A model generated the notes under the pieces. That model was not told where the DNA came from. It worked only from the letters and a program-made list of their open reading frames with translations, and did no database searches. DNA of 6,827 bases from an uncultured Arcobacter sp. (GTDB taxonomy: Bacteria > Campylobacterota > Campylobacteria > Campylobacterales > Arcobacteraceae). Both the position numbers and the translations under genes were made by a program. Shown here piece by piece: positions 1 to 5,959 of this stretch; position 1 is the first letter of the stretch; each line of letters starts with the position of its first letter. The stretch spans positions 1 to 6,827 of the forward strand of contig CALMBI010000176.1 of the NCBI GenBank assembly GCA_937860115.1. The letters run 5' to 3'.

Positions 1-1725
1 TATTCATTATTACACCTTTGGGGATTTGATGTTAGTTTAGAAGATTTAAAAGCTTTTAGACAAGTTGGAAGCAAGACTCCAGGACATCCTGAGTACAAAC
101 ATACACATGGAGTTGAAATCACAACAGGACCACTAGGACAAGGAATTGCAAATGCAGTTGGATTTGCACTTGCTAGTAGTTATGCTGGATATTGTTTAAA
201 TACACCAACAGCAAAAGTGATCGATCATCATGTTTATTGTTTATGTGGTGATGGAGATCTACAAGAGGGGATCTCTTATGAAGCGATTGCAACTTTAGGG
301 CATCAAAAAGTTTCAAACTTTACTCTTATTTATGATAGTAATGATATCTCAATTGAAGGAGATATTAGTATCGCTTGGAGTGAAGATGTAGCTAAGAGAT
401 TTGAAGCAGTTGGATTTGATGTTATTACAATAGATGGGCATGATTTTGATGCGATTGATAATGCACTAACAACTTCAAGAAATAGTGATAAACCAACAAT
501 CATCATAGCAAAAACAAAAATTGGAAAAGGAGCTGCTACTTTAGAAGGGAGTCATCATACTCATGGAGCACCACTTGGAAGCGAAGAAATTAAAGCTTCT
601 AAAATGAAAGCTGGATTTGATCCAGAAGCTACTTTTGTAGTACCAGAAGATGTGAAAGTTGCATTTGATAAAACGCAGAGTGGAGAACTTCTCAGTAAAG
701 CTTGGGATAAAATGGTGAAAAAAGATTTGCCACTCAGTGAACAAAATGTAAGTTTAGAAGCACTTTTAAACCCAGATTTTTCAAAAGTTGAATACCCAGT
801 ATTTGAAGAAGATAGTGGAATCGCAACAAGAGATTCTAATCATAAAATATTAAATGCTATAGCAAAAGCGGTTCCAAGCTTCTTAGGTGGTAGTGCAGAT
901 TTAGCACCATCAAATAAAACTGAGCTTACTGGACTTGGAGACTTTCCAAGAGGAAGAAATATCCACTTTGGTATAAAAGAACACTCAATGGCTGCAATTT
1001 GTAATGCTATGAATATTTATGGACTTTTTAGAGTATATAGTGCGACATTCTTTATTTTTAGTGATTATCTCAAACCAGCTGCTAGAGTTGCTGCCCTTAG
1101 TCACATCCCACAACACTTTATCTGGACACACGATAGTATTGGAGTTGGGGAAGATGGAGCAACACACCAACCAATTGAGCAATTAAGTGGGTTTAGAGCG
1201 ATGCCAAATTTCTATACATTTAGACCAGCTGATGCAAGTGAAAATGTAAAATGTTGGCAAAAAGCACTTACTATGAATGCACCAACAGGATTTGTTTTAA
1301 CTAGACAAAAACTTCAAACTCTTAAAAACAAAAGAGAGATAGGAGATGTTGAAAATGGTGGATATCTCTTAAAAGCAAGAGAAAATGCTACAGTTACACT
1401 TATGGCAAGTGGAAGTGAAGTTATGCTGTGCCTTCAAACAGCTTGTCATCTTGAGAGTGAATTTGGAATAATTTGTAATATCGTAAGTGTTCCTTGTTTT
1501 GACCTTTTATGTGAGCAATCAAAAGAGTATATAGATAGTATTATTTTGCCAAATACGAAAAAAATTGCAGTTGAGATGTCTAACTCTATGGAGTGGTATA
1601 AATTTGCAGATGAGTTTGTAGGTATTGATAGATTTGGACAAAGTGGACCAGCTGAAGAGCTTTTTGAACTTTATGGTTTCACGCAAGATAAGTTGAAAGC
1701 TAAAGTTGTAGAGTTGGTAGGATAA
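1..1725 (+). CDS. tkt: Transketolase, 5'-truncated by window edge
   Basis: Cytosolic thiamine-diphosphate enzyme that moves two-carbon ketol units between sugar phosphates in the non-oxidative pentose phosphate pathway. The frame is open from base 1, and 574 residues are visible before TAA. Family members run to about 640 residues, so roughly 65-70 N-terminal residues lie outside. Visible marks, in window residue numbers: TGPLGQG near 42-48; the ThDP/metal motif beginning GDGDLQEG at 83 and closing around YDSND near 112; THGAPLG with the active-site-type His at about 188; and GIKEHSM with the catalytic-type Glu at about 328, matching E. coli Glu411. The signature THDSIGVGEDGATHQP follows, then the C-terminal domain. 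The GTG at 217 is an internal Val codon, not a start, because the homology continues upstream without a break. No frameshift is seen. rpiB, another enzyme of the same pathway, is on the opposite strand about 3.8 kb away. Confidence 0.97.
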   Translation, partial: YSLLHLWGFDVSLEDLKAFRQVGSKTPGHPEYKHTHGVEITTGPLGQGIANAVGFALASSYAGYCLNTPTAKVIDHHVYCLCGDGDLQEGISYEAIATLGHQKVSNFTLIYDSNDISIEGDISIAWSEDVAKRFEAVGFDVITIDGHDFDAIDNALTTSRNSDKPTIIIAKTKIGKGAATLEGSHHTHGAPLGSEEIKASKMKAGFDPEATFVVPEDVKVAFDKTQSGELLSKAWDKMVKKDLPLSEQNVSLEALLNPDFSKVEYPVFEEDSGIATRDSNHKILNAIAKAVPSFLGGSADLAPSNKTELTGLGDFPRGRNIHFGIKEHSMAAICNAMNIYGLFRVYSATFFIFSDYLKPAARVAALSHIPQHFIWTHDSIGVGEDGATHQPIEQLSGFRAMPNFYTFRPADASENVKCWQKALTMNAPTGFVLTRQKLQTLKNKREIGDVENGGYLLKARENATVTLMASGSEVMLCLQTACHLESEFGIICNIVSVPCFDLLCEQSKEYIDSIILPNTKKIAVEMSNSMEWYKFADEFVGIDRFGQSGPAEELFELYGFTQDKLKAKVVELVG

Positions 1726-1743
1726 TTTCTATATCAGCACTAC

Positions 1744-1801
1744 TACGGCGTTAGTGGCCATCTCATTTACAATAGTAAACTTCGATACCCACTGCCTTGT
1801 A
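1744..1801. repeat. 58-bp imperfect palindrome between tkt and the lipoprotein gene
   Basis: An interrupted inverted repeat centred exactly between bases 1772 and 1773. Paired blocks from outside inward are TAC/GTA, GGC/GCC, AGTGG/CCACT, ATC/GAT, A/T and TTTAC/GTAAA, around an AATA loop. Short mismatches and a bulge separate the blocks. The block is more GC-rich than the flanks. It starts 18 bp after the tkt stop, so the transcript could fold it into a long hairpin that protects or ends tkt mRNA. No T-run follows directly, so it is not a classical intrinsic terminator. The complex, mismatched architecture resembles dispersed intergenic palindromic elements of bacteria; membership in such a family is inference. 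Confidence 0.6.
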
Positions 1802-1826
1802 TTTGCAAATTATAAAGTCTCATTTA

Positions 1827-1832
1827 TATAAT
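1827..1832 (+). promoter_or_regulatory. Putative sigma-70 -10 box (TATAAT) for lipoprotein-pyrC
   Basis: An exact TATAAT lies 19 bp upstream of the lipoprotein start codon, in a strongly A/T-rich stretch. Transcription would begin near 1839 and give a short leader of about 13 nt. No TTGACA-like -35 is visible about 17 bp upstream. That is usual in Campylobacterota, where an extended A/T-rich region replaces the -35. The site sits just after the palindrome, as expected for a new transcription unit. Confidence 0.55.
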
Positions 1833-1851
1833 TAAAAATATTGGACATAAT

Positions 1852-1956
1852 ATGAAAAAACTCTTTTTAATAACCTCTTTAGTGTTATTTTTATTTACTG
1901 GCTGTGCAACAAATACAAATAATCTTTCAAATGATCTTGTAAGAATTCTAAAATAA
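1852..1956 (+). CDS. Small putative lipoprotein, 34 aa
   Basis: A 34-codon frame running ATG to TAA. It starts MKKLFLI, continues with a hydrophobic stretch to about residue 16, and reaches FTGCAT with the lipobox-type Cys at residue 18. Phe at -3 is less common than Leu but tolerated. This is a type II signal peptide: lipidation and cleavage would leave a mature peptide of only 17 residues, rich in Asn and Thr and ending LVRILK. Its membrane (inner or outer) cannot be told. A weak GGA lies 6 nt before the ATG, and a good -10 box stands upstream. The stop codon is 12 bp before the pyrC start and overlaps the pyrC ribosome binding site, so the two are probably co-transcribed and perhaps coupled. 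I do not recognise a family. Alternatives are a remnant of a longer lipoprotein, or a leader peptide for pyrC. Confidence 0.65.
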   Translation: MKKLFLITSLVLFLFTGCATNTNNLSNDLVRILK

Positions 1957-1960
1957 AGGG
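1955..1960 (+). promoter_or_regulatory. Ribosome binding site of pyrC overlapping the lipoprotein stop codon
   Basis: AAAGGG lies 8 nt before the pyrC ATG, and its first bases are the last two bases of the preceding TAA. Ribosomes ending the lipoprotein frame would occupy the pyrC initiation region, an arrangement that allows translational coupling. It also supports the ATG at 1969 as the true pyrC start. Confidence 0.6.
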
Positions 1961-1968
1961 TAAATAAT

Positions 1969-2982
1969 ATGGAAAAAATCACACTTAACTCACCATTTGA
2001 TATGCATATTCATCTTAGAGATGGAGATATGCTTAAACTTGTAGCACCACTAAGCAGTCATACTTTTTGTGGTGGAATTATTATGCCAAATCTTGTTCCT
2101 CCTCTCGATACAAAAGAAGCAGTTGTGGCATATAAAAATAGGATTTTAGAAGCTATTGGAAGTGATGATTTTACCCCTTTTATGACACTTTTTTTCAAAC
2201 CTTATACGAAAGAGTTTTTAGAAGATGTAAAAGATGAGATAAGTGCGATTAAGCTTTATCCAGCTGGAATCACTACAAATAGTGAAGGGGGAGTTTCAGT
2301 TATTGATACAGAAGCTCTTGCTCCTACACTAAATGCAATGGCTGAATTGAATATTCCCCTTTGTGTTCATGGGGAAACAAATGGTTTTGTGATGGATAGA
2401 GAAAAAGAGTTTATGAGTGTTTATGAAGCGCTTGCAGTTGCTTTTCCAAAACTCAAAATAATTATGGAACATATCACTACAAAAGAGGCTGTAGAACTTG
2501 TACAAAAATACGATAACTTGTATGCCACTATCACATTACAACACCTTTTTATCACTTTAGATGATGTCGCAGGTGGGATGTTAAAACCTCATTTATTTTG
2601 TAAACCAATCGCAAAACGACCAGAAGATAAAGAGGCTTTATTAAATATCGCTCTTAGTGGTCATTCTAAAATAATGTTCGGAAGTGACTCAGCACCGCAC
2701 CCTAAACATAAAAAAGAGGCTTGTGGCTGTGCTGCTGGGGTGTTTACTTCACCAATTGCTTTACAAGTTTTAGTTGAACTCTTTGAAACACATGGGAAGC
2801 TTGAAAATCTTGAAAAATTTGTAAGCCAAAATGCTATTGATATCTATAAACTTACTCCATCTTCTAAAGCTATAACATTAGTCAAAAAAGACTTTGTTGT
2901 GCCAGAGGCTTATGAAGGATTTGGAGAAGTTGTAGTTCCTATGTATGCAGGAGAAACTATAAAATGGAGTCTTGAGAAATAA
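1969..2982 (+). CDS. pyrC: Dihydroorotase (PyrC, class II type)
   Basis: Cytosolic zinc amidohydrolase that interconverts N-carbamoyl-L-aspartate and L-dihydroorotate, the third step of de novo pyrimidine synthesis. Its 337 residues compare with 348 in the homodimeric E. coli enzyme. Metal and substrate residues are all visible: HIHLRDG with His13 and His15 as first-shell ligands and Arg17 for substrate; the carboxylated-type lysine Lys95 in KLYPAGITTNS; His134 in VHGE; His168 in MEHITT; and Asp240 in GSDSAPH, with His244 following. HLFCKPIAKR near 209-218 is the usual conserved loop. The start is supported by an AAAGGG ribosome site 8 nt upstream and by the N-terminus matching the family. 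It lies 12 bp behind a small lipoprotein gene and shares its putative promoter. Downstream, it converges on the opposite-strand alkC-like gene with a 6-bp gap. Nothing in it looks truncated or foreign. Confidence 0.97.
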   Translation: MEKITLNSPFDMHIHLRDGDMLKLVAPLSSHTFCGGIIMPNLVPPLDTKEAVVAYKNRILEAIGSDDFTPFMTLFFKPYTKEFLEDVKDEISAIKLYPAGITTNSEGGVSVIDTEALAPTLNAMAELNIPLCVHGETNGFVMDREKEFMSVYEALAVAFPKLKIIMEHITTKEAVELVQKYDNLYATITLQHLFITLDDVAGGMLKPHLFCKPIAKRPEDKEALLNIALSGHSKIMFGSDSAPHPKHKKEACGCAAGVFTSPIALQVLVELFETHGKLENLEKFVSQNAIDIYKLTPSSKAITLVKKDFVVPEAYEGFGEVVVPMYAGETIKWSLEK

Positions 2983-2988
2983 ACCTTT

Positions 2989-4056
2989 TTAGATAACAAA
3001 AAACTCTTTTGTTATCTTTATCTCTCCATTAACTACAATCGAAATAAAGTGTTTTCCAACATAATGTTTCCTTGTTGTCATATCTTGAAATGATTGTTTT
3101 TTAGCAAATATTTTTATCCCTCTTTCAAGTTTATTTTGATGTAGCATAAATATTTTTTTTGAGTATTTGCCATTACTTTTAAGATATTCAATCATATATT
3201 CGATTCGTATTTTTTCGATTTTTGTATCTGTTTTTAGTTCAAAAGAGAAAAATAAATTATCTCCAATAGATATACTCTCATCAACTATAAAATTATTAAT
3301 TATACAATCAACTGTTTCAAATCCAAAGAGTTTTAAAACCTCAATCTCCCCTTTTTTTAGAAGCGTTCGTGAGCCATGTTTACAAATAAAATCAAGTGAC
3401 TTTGAGATCCCTAAATTAGCCCTTACAAACTCTATCACAAGCTTGGGATGATCTTTTGAGATATCATTAAGATTGTTTGCAACACTTTTTTGAACATATT
3501 TACTAGAATCATTTTTAAGAAGTTCAATAATCTCAAATACTTTTGATGGATCTTTTTTAAAGCTAGGCAAAGCGATAGCCCAAGGAAGTCTTGGACGACA
3601 CCCTTCACTTGAGAGTCTTCGTATATGTTCATTTGGATTTTTTGCCCAAAGTTTCATCTGCTCCATAGTTTGCTCTTCATATCTTAGAATAAACTCTCGT
3701 ATTGCGAACTCACTACTAGAATCTATTGTAAAAACAGCCAAAGCATTCATCGATTCTTCAAAGTTTTTTAATCCATACACACCCACAAAATCTTGAAAAA
3801 ACATCGATTCAAGGGATCTATAATTTTGAGATATAGTTTTTAAAATCTCAAGTTGTTTGGGATAGGGGAGTGGAAGAAAAATATGAAGAGTTGTAGCGAT
3901 ATGTCGCATCCTCTGTTTAAGTTCTAAGCTTTTCCAAAGGGGATCAAAAATAGTATCTTTAAAAGAGCGTTGATCAAATGGCTGATACAACTTACCAATA
4001 TCAAAAGCTAACTTTTCAATATACTCTTTGGTATAGAGATCTTTTAGCTTTTGCAT
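2989..4056 (-). CDS. alkC: AlkC-type DNA alkylation repair glycosylase (HEAT-like repeats plus C-terminal Ig-like domain)
   Basis: A 355-residue protein resembling AlkC (COG4335), a DNA glycosylase built from HEAT-like helical repeats. It excises positively charged alkylated bases such as 3-methyladenine and 3-methylcytosine without flipping them out. The helical part spans about residues 1-255. It carries the characteristic HIRRLSSEGCRPRLPWA block at 144-160 and VANNLNDISKDHP at 192-204. The tail, about 258-355, is beta-rich and matches the Ig-like DNA-contacting domain of the longer AlkC subgroup, including RIEYMIEYLKSNGK and MTTRKHYVGKH. It is the last gene of the operon, starting 6 bp after the HD gene stop. 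GGAG within that gene's final codons lies 12 nt from the ATG, rather far, so coupling to upstream translation is plausible. Its last codons form one arm pair of the terminator-like hairpin. The family is assigned from memory of its motifs; activity on any given lesion is untested. Confidence 0.85.
   Translation of the reverse strand: MQKLKDLYTKEYIEKLAFDIGKLYQPFDQRSFKDTIFDPLWKSLELKQRMRHIATTLHIFLPLPYPKQLEILKTISQNYRSLESMFFQDFVGVYGLKNFEESMNALAVFTIDSSSEFAIREFILRYEEQTMEQMKLWAKNPNEHIRRLSSEGCRPRLPWAIALPSFKKDPSKVFEIIELLKNDSSKYVQKSVANNLNDISKDHPKLVIEFVRANLGISKSLDFICKHGSRTLLKKGEIEVLKLFGFETVDCIINNFIVDESISIGDNLFFSFELKTDTKIEKIRIEYMIEYLKSNGKYSKKIFMLHQNKLERGIKIFAKKQSFQDMTTRKHYVGKHFISIVVNGEIKITKEFFVI
2991..3017. 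terminator. Perfect 11-bp inverted repeat at the pyrC/alkC convergence
   Basis: AGATAACAAAA and its exact reverse complement TTTTGTTATCT flank a 5-nt AACTC loop, starting 8 bp after the pyrC stop. It probably helps end pyrC transcription. On the + strand it is followed by the moderately T-rich TTATCT; on the - strand an A-run follows, so it suits + strand transcripts better. The stem is weak in GC (two G/C pairs). Most of it is the coding sequence for the last residues of the opposite-strand gene, so it has a double role if functional. Confidence 0.45.
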
Positions 4057-4062
4057 AAACTT

Positions 4063-5289
4063 TTAAAACTCCATCCTCATTTGGATCTGTCCGGAGGTTC
4101 CAAACTCTTCATCTATTTGTTGTGCAATAGCCTTAAAGTCAACTCCACTTACACTAATAAGAGACTGTAAGATCTGTTTTTTCCCATTCACTAGCTCTTT
4201 TGATTTGATTCCATGAGAGATAGAGAGGCTCGCTTCTACAAAAGCAGAGAGCTTATCGCATTGTTTGAGGGCTAGTCCATCGATCGCTTCATATCTATTT
4301 TCATTATAAGGAGCAAGATTGTCAACTATTTTTACTTTACTATCATCTATGATTTTCGTTAAAAACTCATCTTTTTTCCCATCATAAAGTCCTAAAATAT
4401 ATCTAAATTCATTTTGGAGTGAATCAGGAACATTTGGTAAAATATCATCTTCTATCTTAGAGATCTCAAATTCAGCAATCAGTTCACTTAATTCATCAAC
4501 ACTATATTTGACAGGACTTATAATATCTCTTGTAAGTGCTTCAGGAAGATCGTGGAAGAGGGCAGTGAAGAAGTTGTTTTCGATTCTTTTTTCACATGCT
4601 TTGATATCAATAGAATAAAAATAAGAAAAGATTGCAACTGTGAGCATATGTCCAAGTACTGAAGTTTCAGGAATTCTTGGAGTTTGTGCCCATCTTTTTT
4701 GAAATCGTAGCCTTCCACTTAGATCGATCACTTTTGCTAGTTTTTTATTGAGTGCTATTTTACGAACCCCTATAAGTTCATAATAATCCTCAATCTCTTC
4801 TTCCACCTCTTTTTTTACTTCATCTATTCCATTAAGAAATTGGCTTGTTTGATACACTATTCCAAATTCCCATTTTGTAGAGAGATATGAAGATGCTTTT
4901 AGGATAAATCTCTCTTTTTTATAGAGTGTTTCATCACTAAGATATCTTTCAAATTTCGCTAAAAAAGCTCCGTTATCAATATCTTTTAGACTAGGGGCTA
5001 GTTTATTGATTACCCAAAGATTGAGTTCTTTCCCTTTCTGTTTAAGGGCTTTTCGAAAAACATCAGGTCTTATATCTGTTACGACAACTCTTCGTAAAAA
5101 CTCAAAAATTCCAGCTTCGATAAGATGTGTGTAGTTTACATTCTCTTCAAGTTTTGCTATAAAATAAGCGATGATAAATTTGTGAGCTTGTTTATCAAGT
5201 TCTACAAGGTCAACCATACGAGGATAGTCATTCCATCTTTGAATAGAAGCTGCACTAAAAATACTATCTATTATTTTTGGATTGATCAT
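4063..5289 (-). CDS. HD-domain phosphohydrolase-like protein, YfbR-related, with a degenerate first HD module
   Basis: A 408-residue soluble protein. The second half carries an HD phosphohydrolase core like that of YfbR 5'-deoxynucleotidases (COG1896): RW at 199-200, the first metal-ligand His214 in VLGHML, the HD pair His246-Asp247 in ALFHDLPEALTRDIISPV with Glu250, and the distal Asp345 in CDKLSAFVEAS. Such enzymes remove phosphate from (deoxy)nucleoside monophosphates, but the substrate here is unknown. The first half, about residues 10-140, looks like a diverged copy: RW at 18-19, PRMVD, HKFIIAYFIAKLEE, then GIFEFLRRVVVTDIRPDV. Glu63-Phe64 replace the HD pair and Arg67 replaces the Glu, so this module should not bind metal. 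YfbR has about 200 residues, so this is double length. It overlaps the small membrane-protein gene by 4 nt (ATGA) and has its own GGAG site. The downstream alkC-like gene starts 6 bp later. Confidence 0.85.
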   Translation of the reverse strand: MINPKIIDSIFSAASIQRWNDYPRMVDLVELDKQAHKFIIAYFIAKLEENVNYTHLIEAGIFEFLRRVVVTDIRPDVFRKALKQKGKELNLWVINKLAPSLKDIDNGAFLAKFERYLSDETLYKKERFILKASSYLSTKWEFGIVYQTSQFLNGIDEVKKEVEEEIEDYYELIGVRKIALNKKLAKVIDLSGRLRFQKRWAQTPRIPETSVLGHMLTVAIFSYFYSIDIKACEKRIENNFFTALFHDLPEALTRDIISPVKYSVDELSELIAEFEISKIEDDILPNVPDSLQNEFRYILGLYDGKKDEFLTKIIDDSKVKIVDNLAPYNENRYEAIDGLALKQCDKLSAFVEASLSISHGIKSKELVNGKKQILQSLISVSGVDFKAIAQQIDEEFGTSGQIQMRMEF

Positions 5290-5510
5290 TTTATTTGCTC
5301 CAATTTTTCTTCGATGATCTCTATCTCTTCTTCAATCTTATGTTCGATATCAGAAACGATATGTTTTGCTTCTTCTATATCTTCTTCTATAACTTCTCCA
5401 ATAGGCTGATCACCTTTACCAATAAGATATTTTCCAAGCATTGTAAAAGCAACAACTAAACCAACAACAACATAAGCTACCCAATCACTAGGTGGTGTAC
5501 TTCGTACCAT
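5286..5510 (-). CDS. Small membrane-anchored protein with acidic C-terminal helix, 74 aa
   Basis: I do not recognise a family. Residues about 10-27 (WVAYVVVGLVVAFTMLGK) form one transmembrane segment. A short basic/Gly linker follows, then from about residue 38 to the end a very acidic, Ile-rich stretch with Ile/Val spaced mostly every three to four residues. That stretch is likely a single amphipathic helix or coiled coil. Orientation is not certain: the N-terminus has one Arg, and Lys residues follow the membrane segment, which favours the acidic helix on the cytoplasmic side. The gene lies 2 bp after rpiB, and its TGA overlaps the ATG of the HD gene, so it is clearly part of the operon and probably coupled to the HD gene. 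No strong ribosome site is visible before its ATG, which suggests initiation by ribosomes ending rpiB. It could be a membrane tether or partner for the HD protein; that is inference. Confidence 0.75.
   Translation of the reverse strand: MVRSTPPSDWVAYVVVGLVVAFTMLGKYLIGKGDQPIGEVIEEDIEEAKHIVSDIEHKIEEEIEIIEEKLEQIK
5298..5301 (-). promoter_or_regulatory. Ribosome binding site of the HD-domain gene
   Basis: GGAG lies 8 nt before the ATG at 5289, inside the last codons of the 74-aa gene. It fixes the start at this ATG, which shares four bases with the upstream TGA. Confidence 0.6.
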
Positions 5511-5512
5511 AG

Positions 5513-5959
5513 TTAAATTCTGCAGCTTCCAAGTTTATTTATTTTTTCAACTCTTCCCTCATGTCTTCCACCTTCAAATGAGTGACTATCCCAAGCATCT
5601 ACGATAGCTTCAACCATCCCATATCCACTTACTCTCTCACCCATACAAAGAACATTTGCATCGTTGTGCTCTCTAGCCATTTTTGCAGAGTATTCATTAT
5701 GACAAAGTGCTGCTCGGATCCCCGCAAATTTATTAGCTGCCATAGACATACCAATTCCACTTCCACAAATCAAAATTCCTTTACTTCCAGTATCTTTTAA
5801 AACAGCTTCACATACTTTTGCAGCATAATCTGGATAATCTACTCTATCAGTGTTGTATGGCCCGAGGTCTTCTACCTCGTGTCCTTTTTTTTCAAAGAGT
5901 TCTTTTACAAACTTTTTAATCTCGATTCCAGCGTGATCAGCTCCGATATAATATTTCAT
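5513..5959 (-). CDS. rpiB: Ribose-5-phosphate isomerase B
   Basis: Cytosolic enzyme that interconverts ribose 5-phosphate and ribulose 5-phosphate, feeding the non-oxidative pentose phosphate pathway and nucleotide synthesis. Its 148 residues are the normal RpiB length (E. coli 149). Motifs: GADHAG at 6-11; DYPDYA at 41-46; the anion-hole and catalytic loop ILICGSGIGMSMAANK with Cys65 matching E. coli Cys66; HNDANVLCMGERV at 98-110 with His98; and EGGRHEGR at 129-136 for phosphate binding. The start is secure: AGAGGGG lies 8 nt upstream, and the ATG shares its A with the lepB stop (TAATG), a coupling arrangement. It ends 2 bp before the small membrane-protein gene. With tkt on the other strand, two enzymes of one pathway sit in this window, though in different operons. 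The LacA/RpiB family includes galactose- and allose-phosphate isomerases; the Cys and the overall match favour RpiB. Confidence 0.96.
   Translation of the reverse strand: MKYYIGADHAGIEIKKFVKELFEKKGHEVEDLGPYNTDRVDYPDYAAKVCEAVLKDTGSKGILICGSGIGMSMAANKFAGIRAALCHNEYSAKMAREHNDANVLCMGERVSGYGMVEAIVDAWDSHSFEGGRHEGRVEKINKLGSCRI

Noticed and set aside
217..219. GTG as the tkt start codon
   Set aside because: The frame is open to base 1 and the upstream translation carries conserved transketolase sequence (TGPLGQG and the preceding helix), so GTG is an internal Val codon.
541..1182. Two opposite-strand open frames inside tkt (541-744 and 985-1182)
   Set aside because: They are antisense to a well-conserved coding region, have no recognisable domain, and are Phe/Ser/Trp-rich as expected of shadow translation.
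1726..1816. In-frame open stretch after the tkt stop, and an open stretch on the opposite strand across the same region
   Set aside because: No start codon with a ribosome site, and both lie mostly over the palindrome, whose symmetry explains the sequence better than coding.
1811..1816. TATAAA as an alternative -10 box for the lipoprotein-pyrC unit
   Set aside because: Possible, but a poorer match than TATAAT at 1827 and farther from the gene; not listed as a separate promoter.
1726..1851. Riboswitch or pyrimidine-responsive attenuator before pyrC
   Set aside because: No terminator/antiterminator pair with a T-run lies between the putative start site (about 1839) and the gene; the palindrome is upstream of the promoter.
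3167..3632. A + strand frame (3167-3451) and a second - strand frame (3435-3632) inside the alkC-like gene
   Set aside because: Both overlap the conserved AlkC reading frame and show only low-complexity shadow translation.
4518..4718. A second - strand frame inside the HD gene
   Set aside because: It lies across the conserved HD motif of the real frame; its own translation has no motif.
5125..5409. A + strand frame across the HD gene start and the small membrane gene
   Set aside because: Ser/Ile-rich antisense translation of the acidic Glu/Asp codons; no ribosome site or homology.
5582..5800. A + strand frame antisense to rpiB
   Set aside because: It is fully within the conserved rpiB coding region and has no protein-like features.
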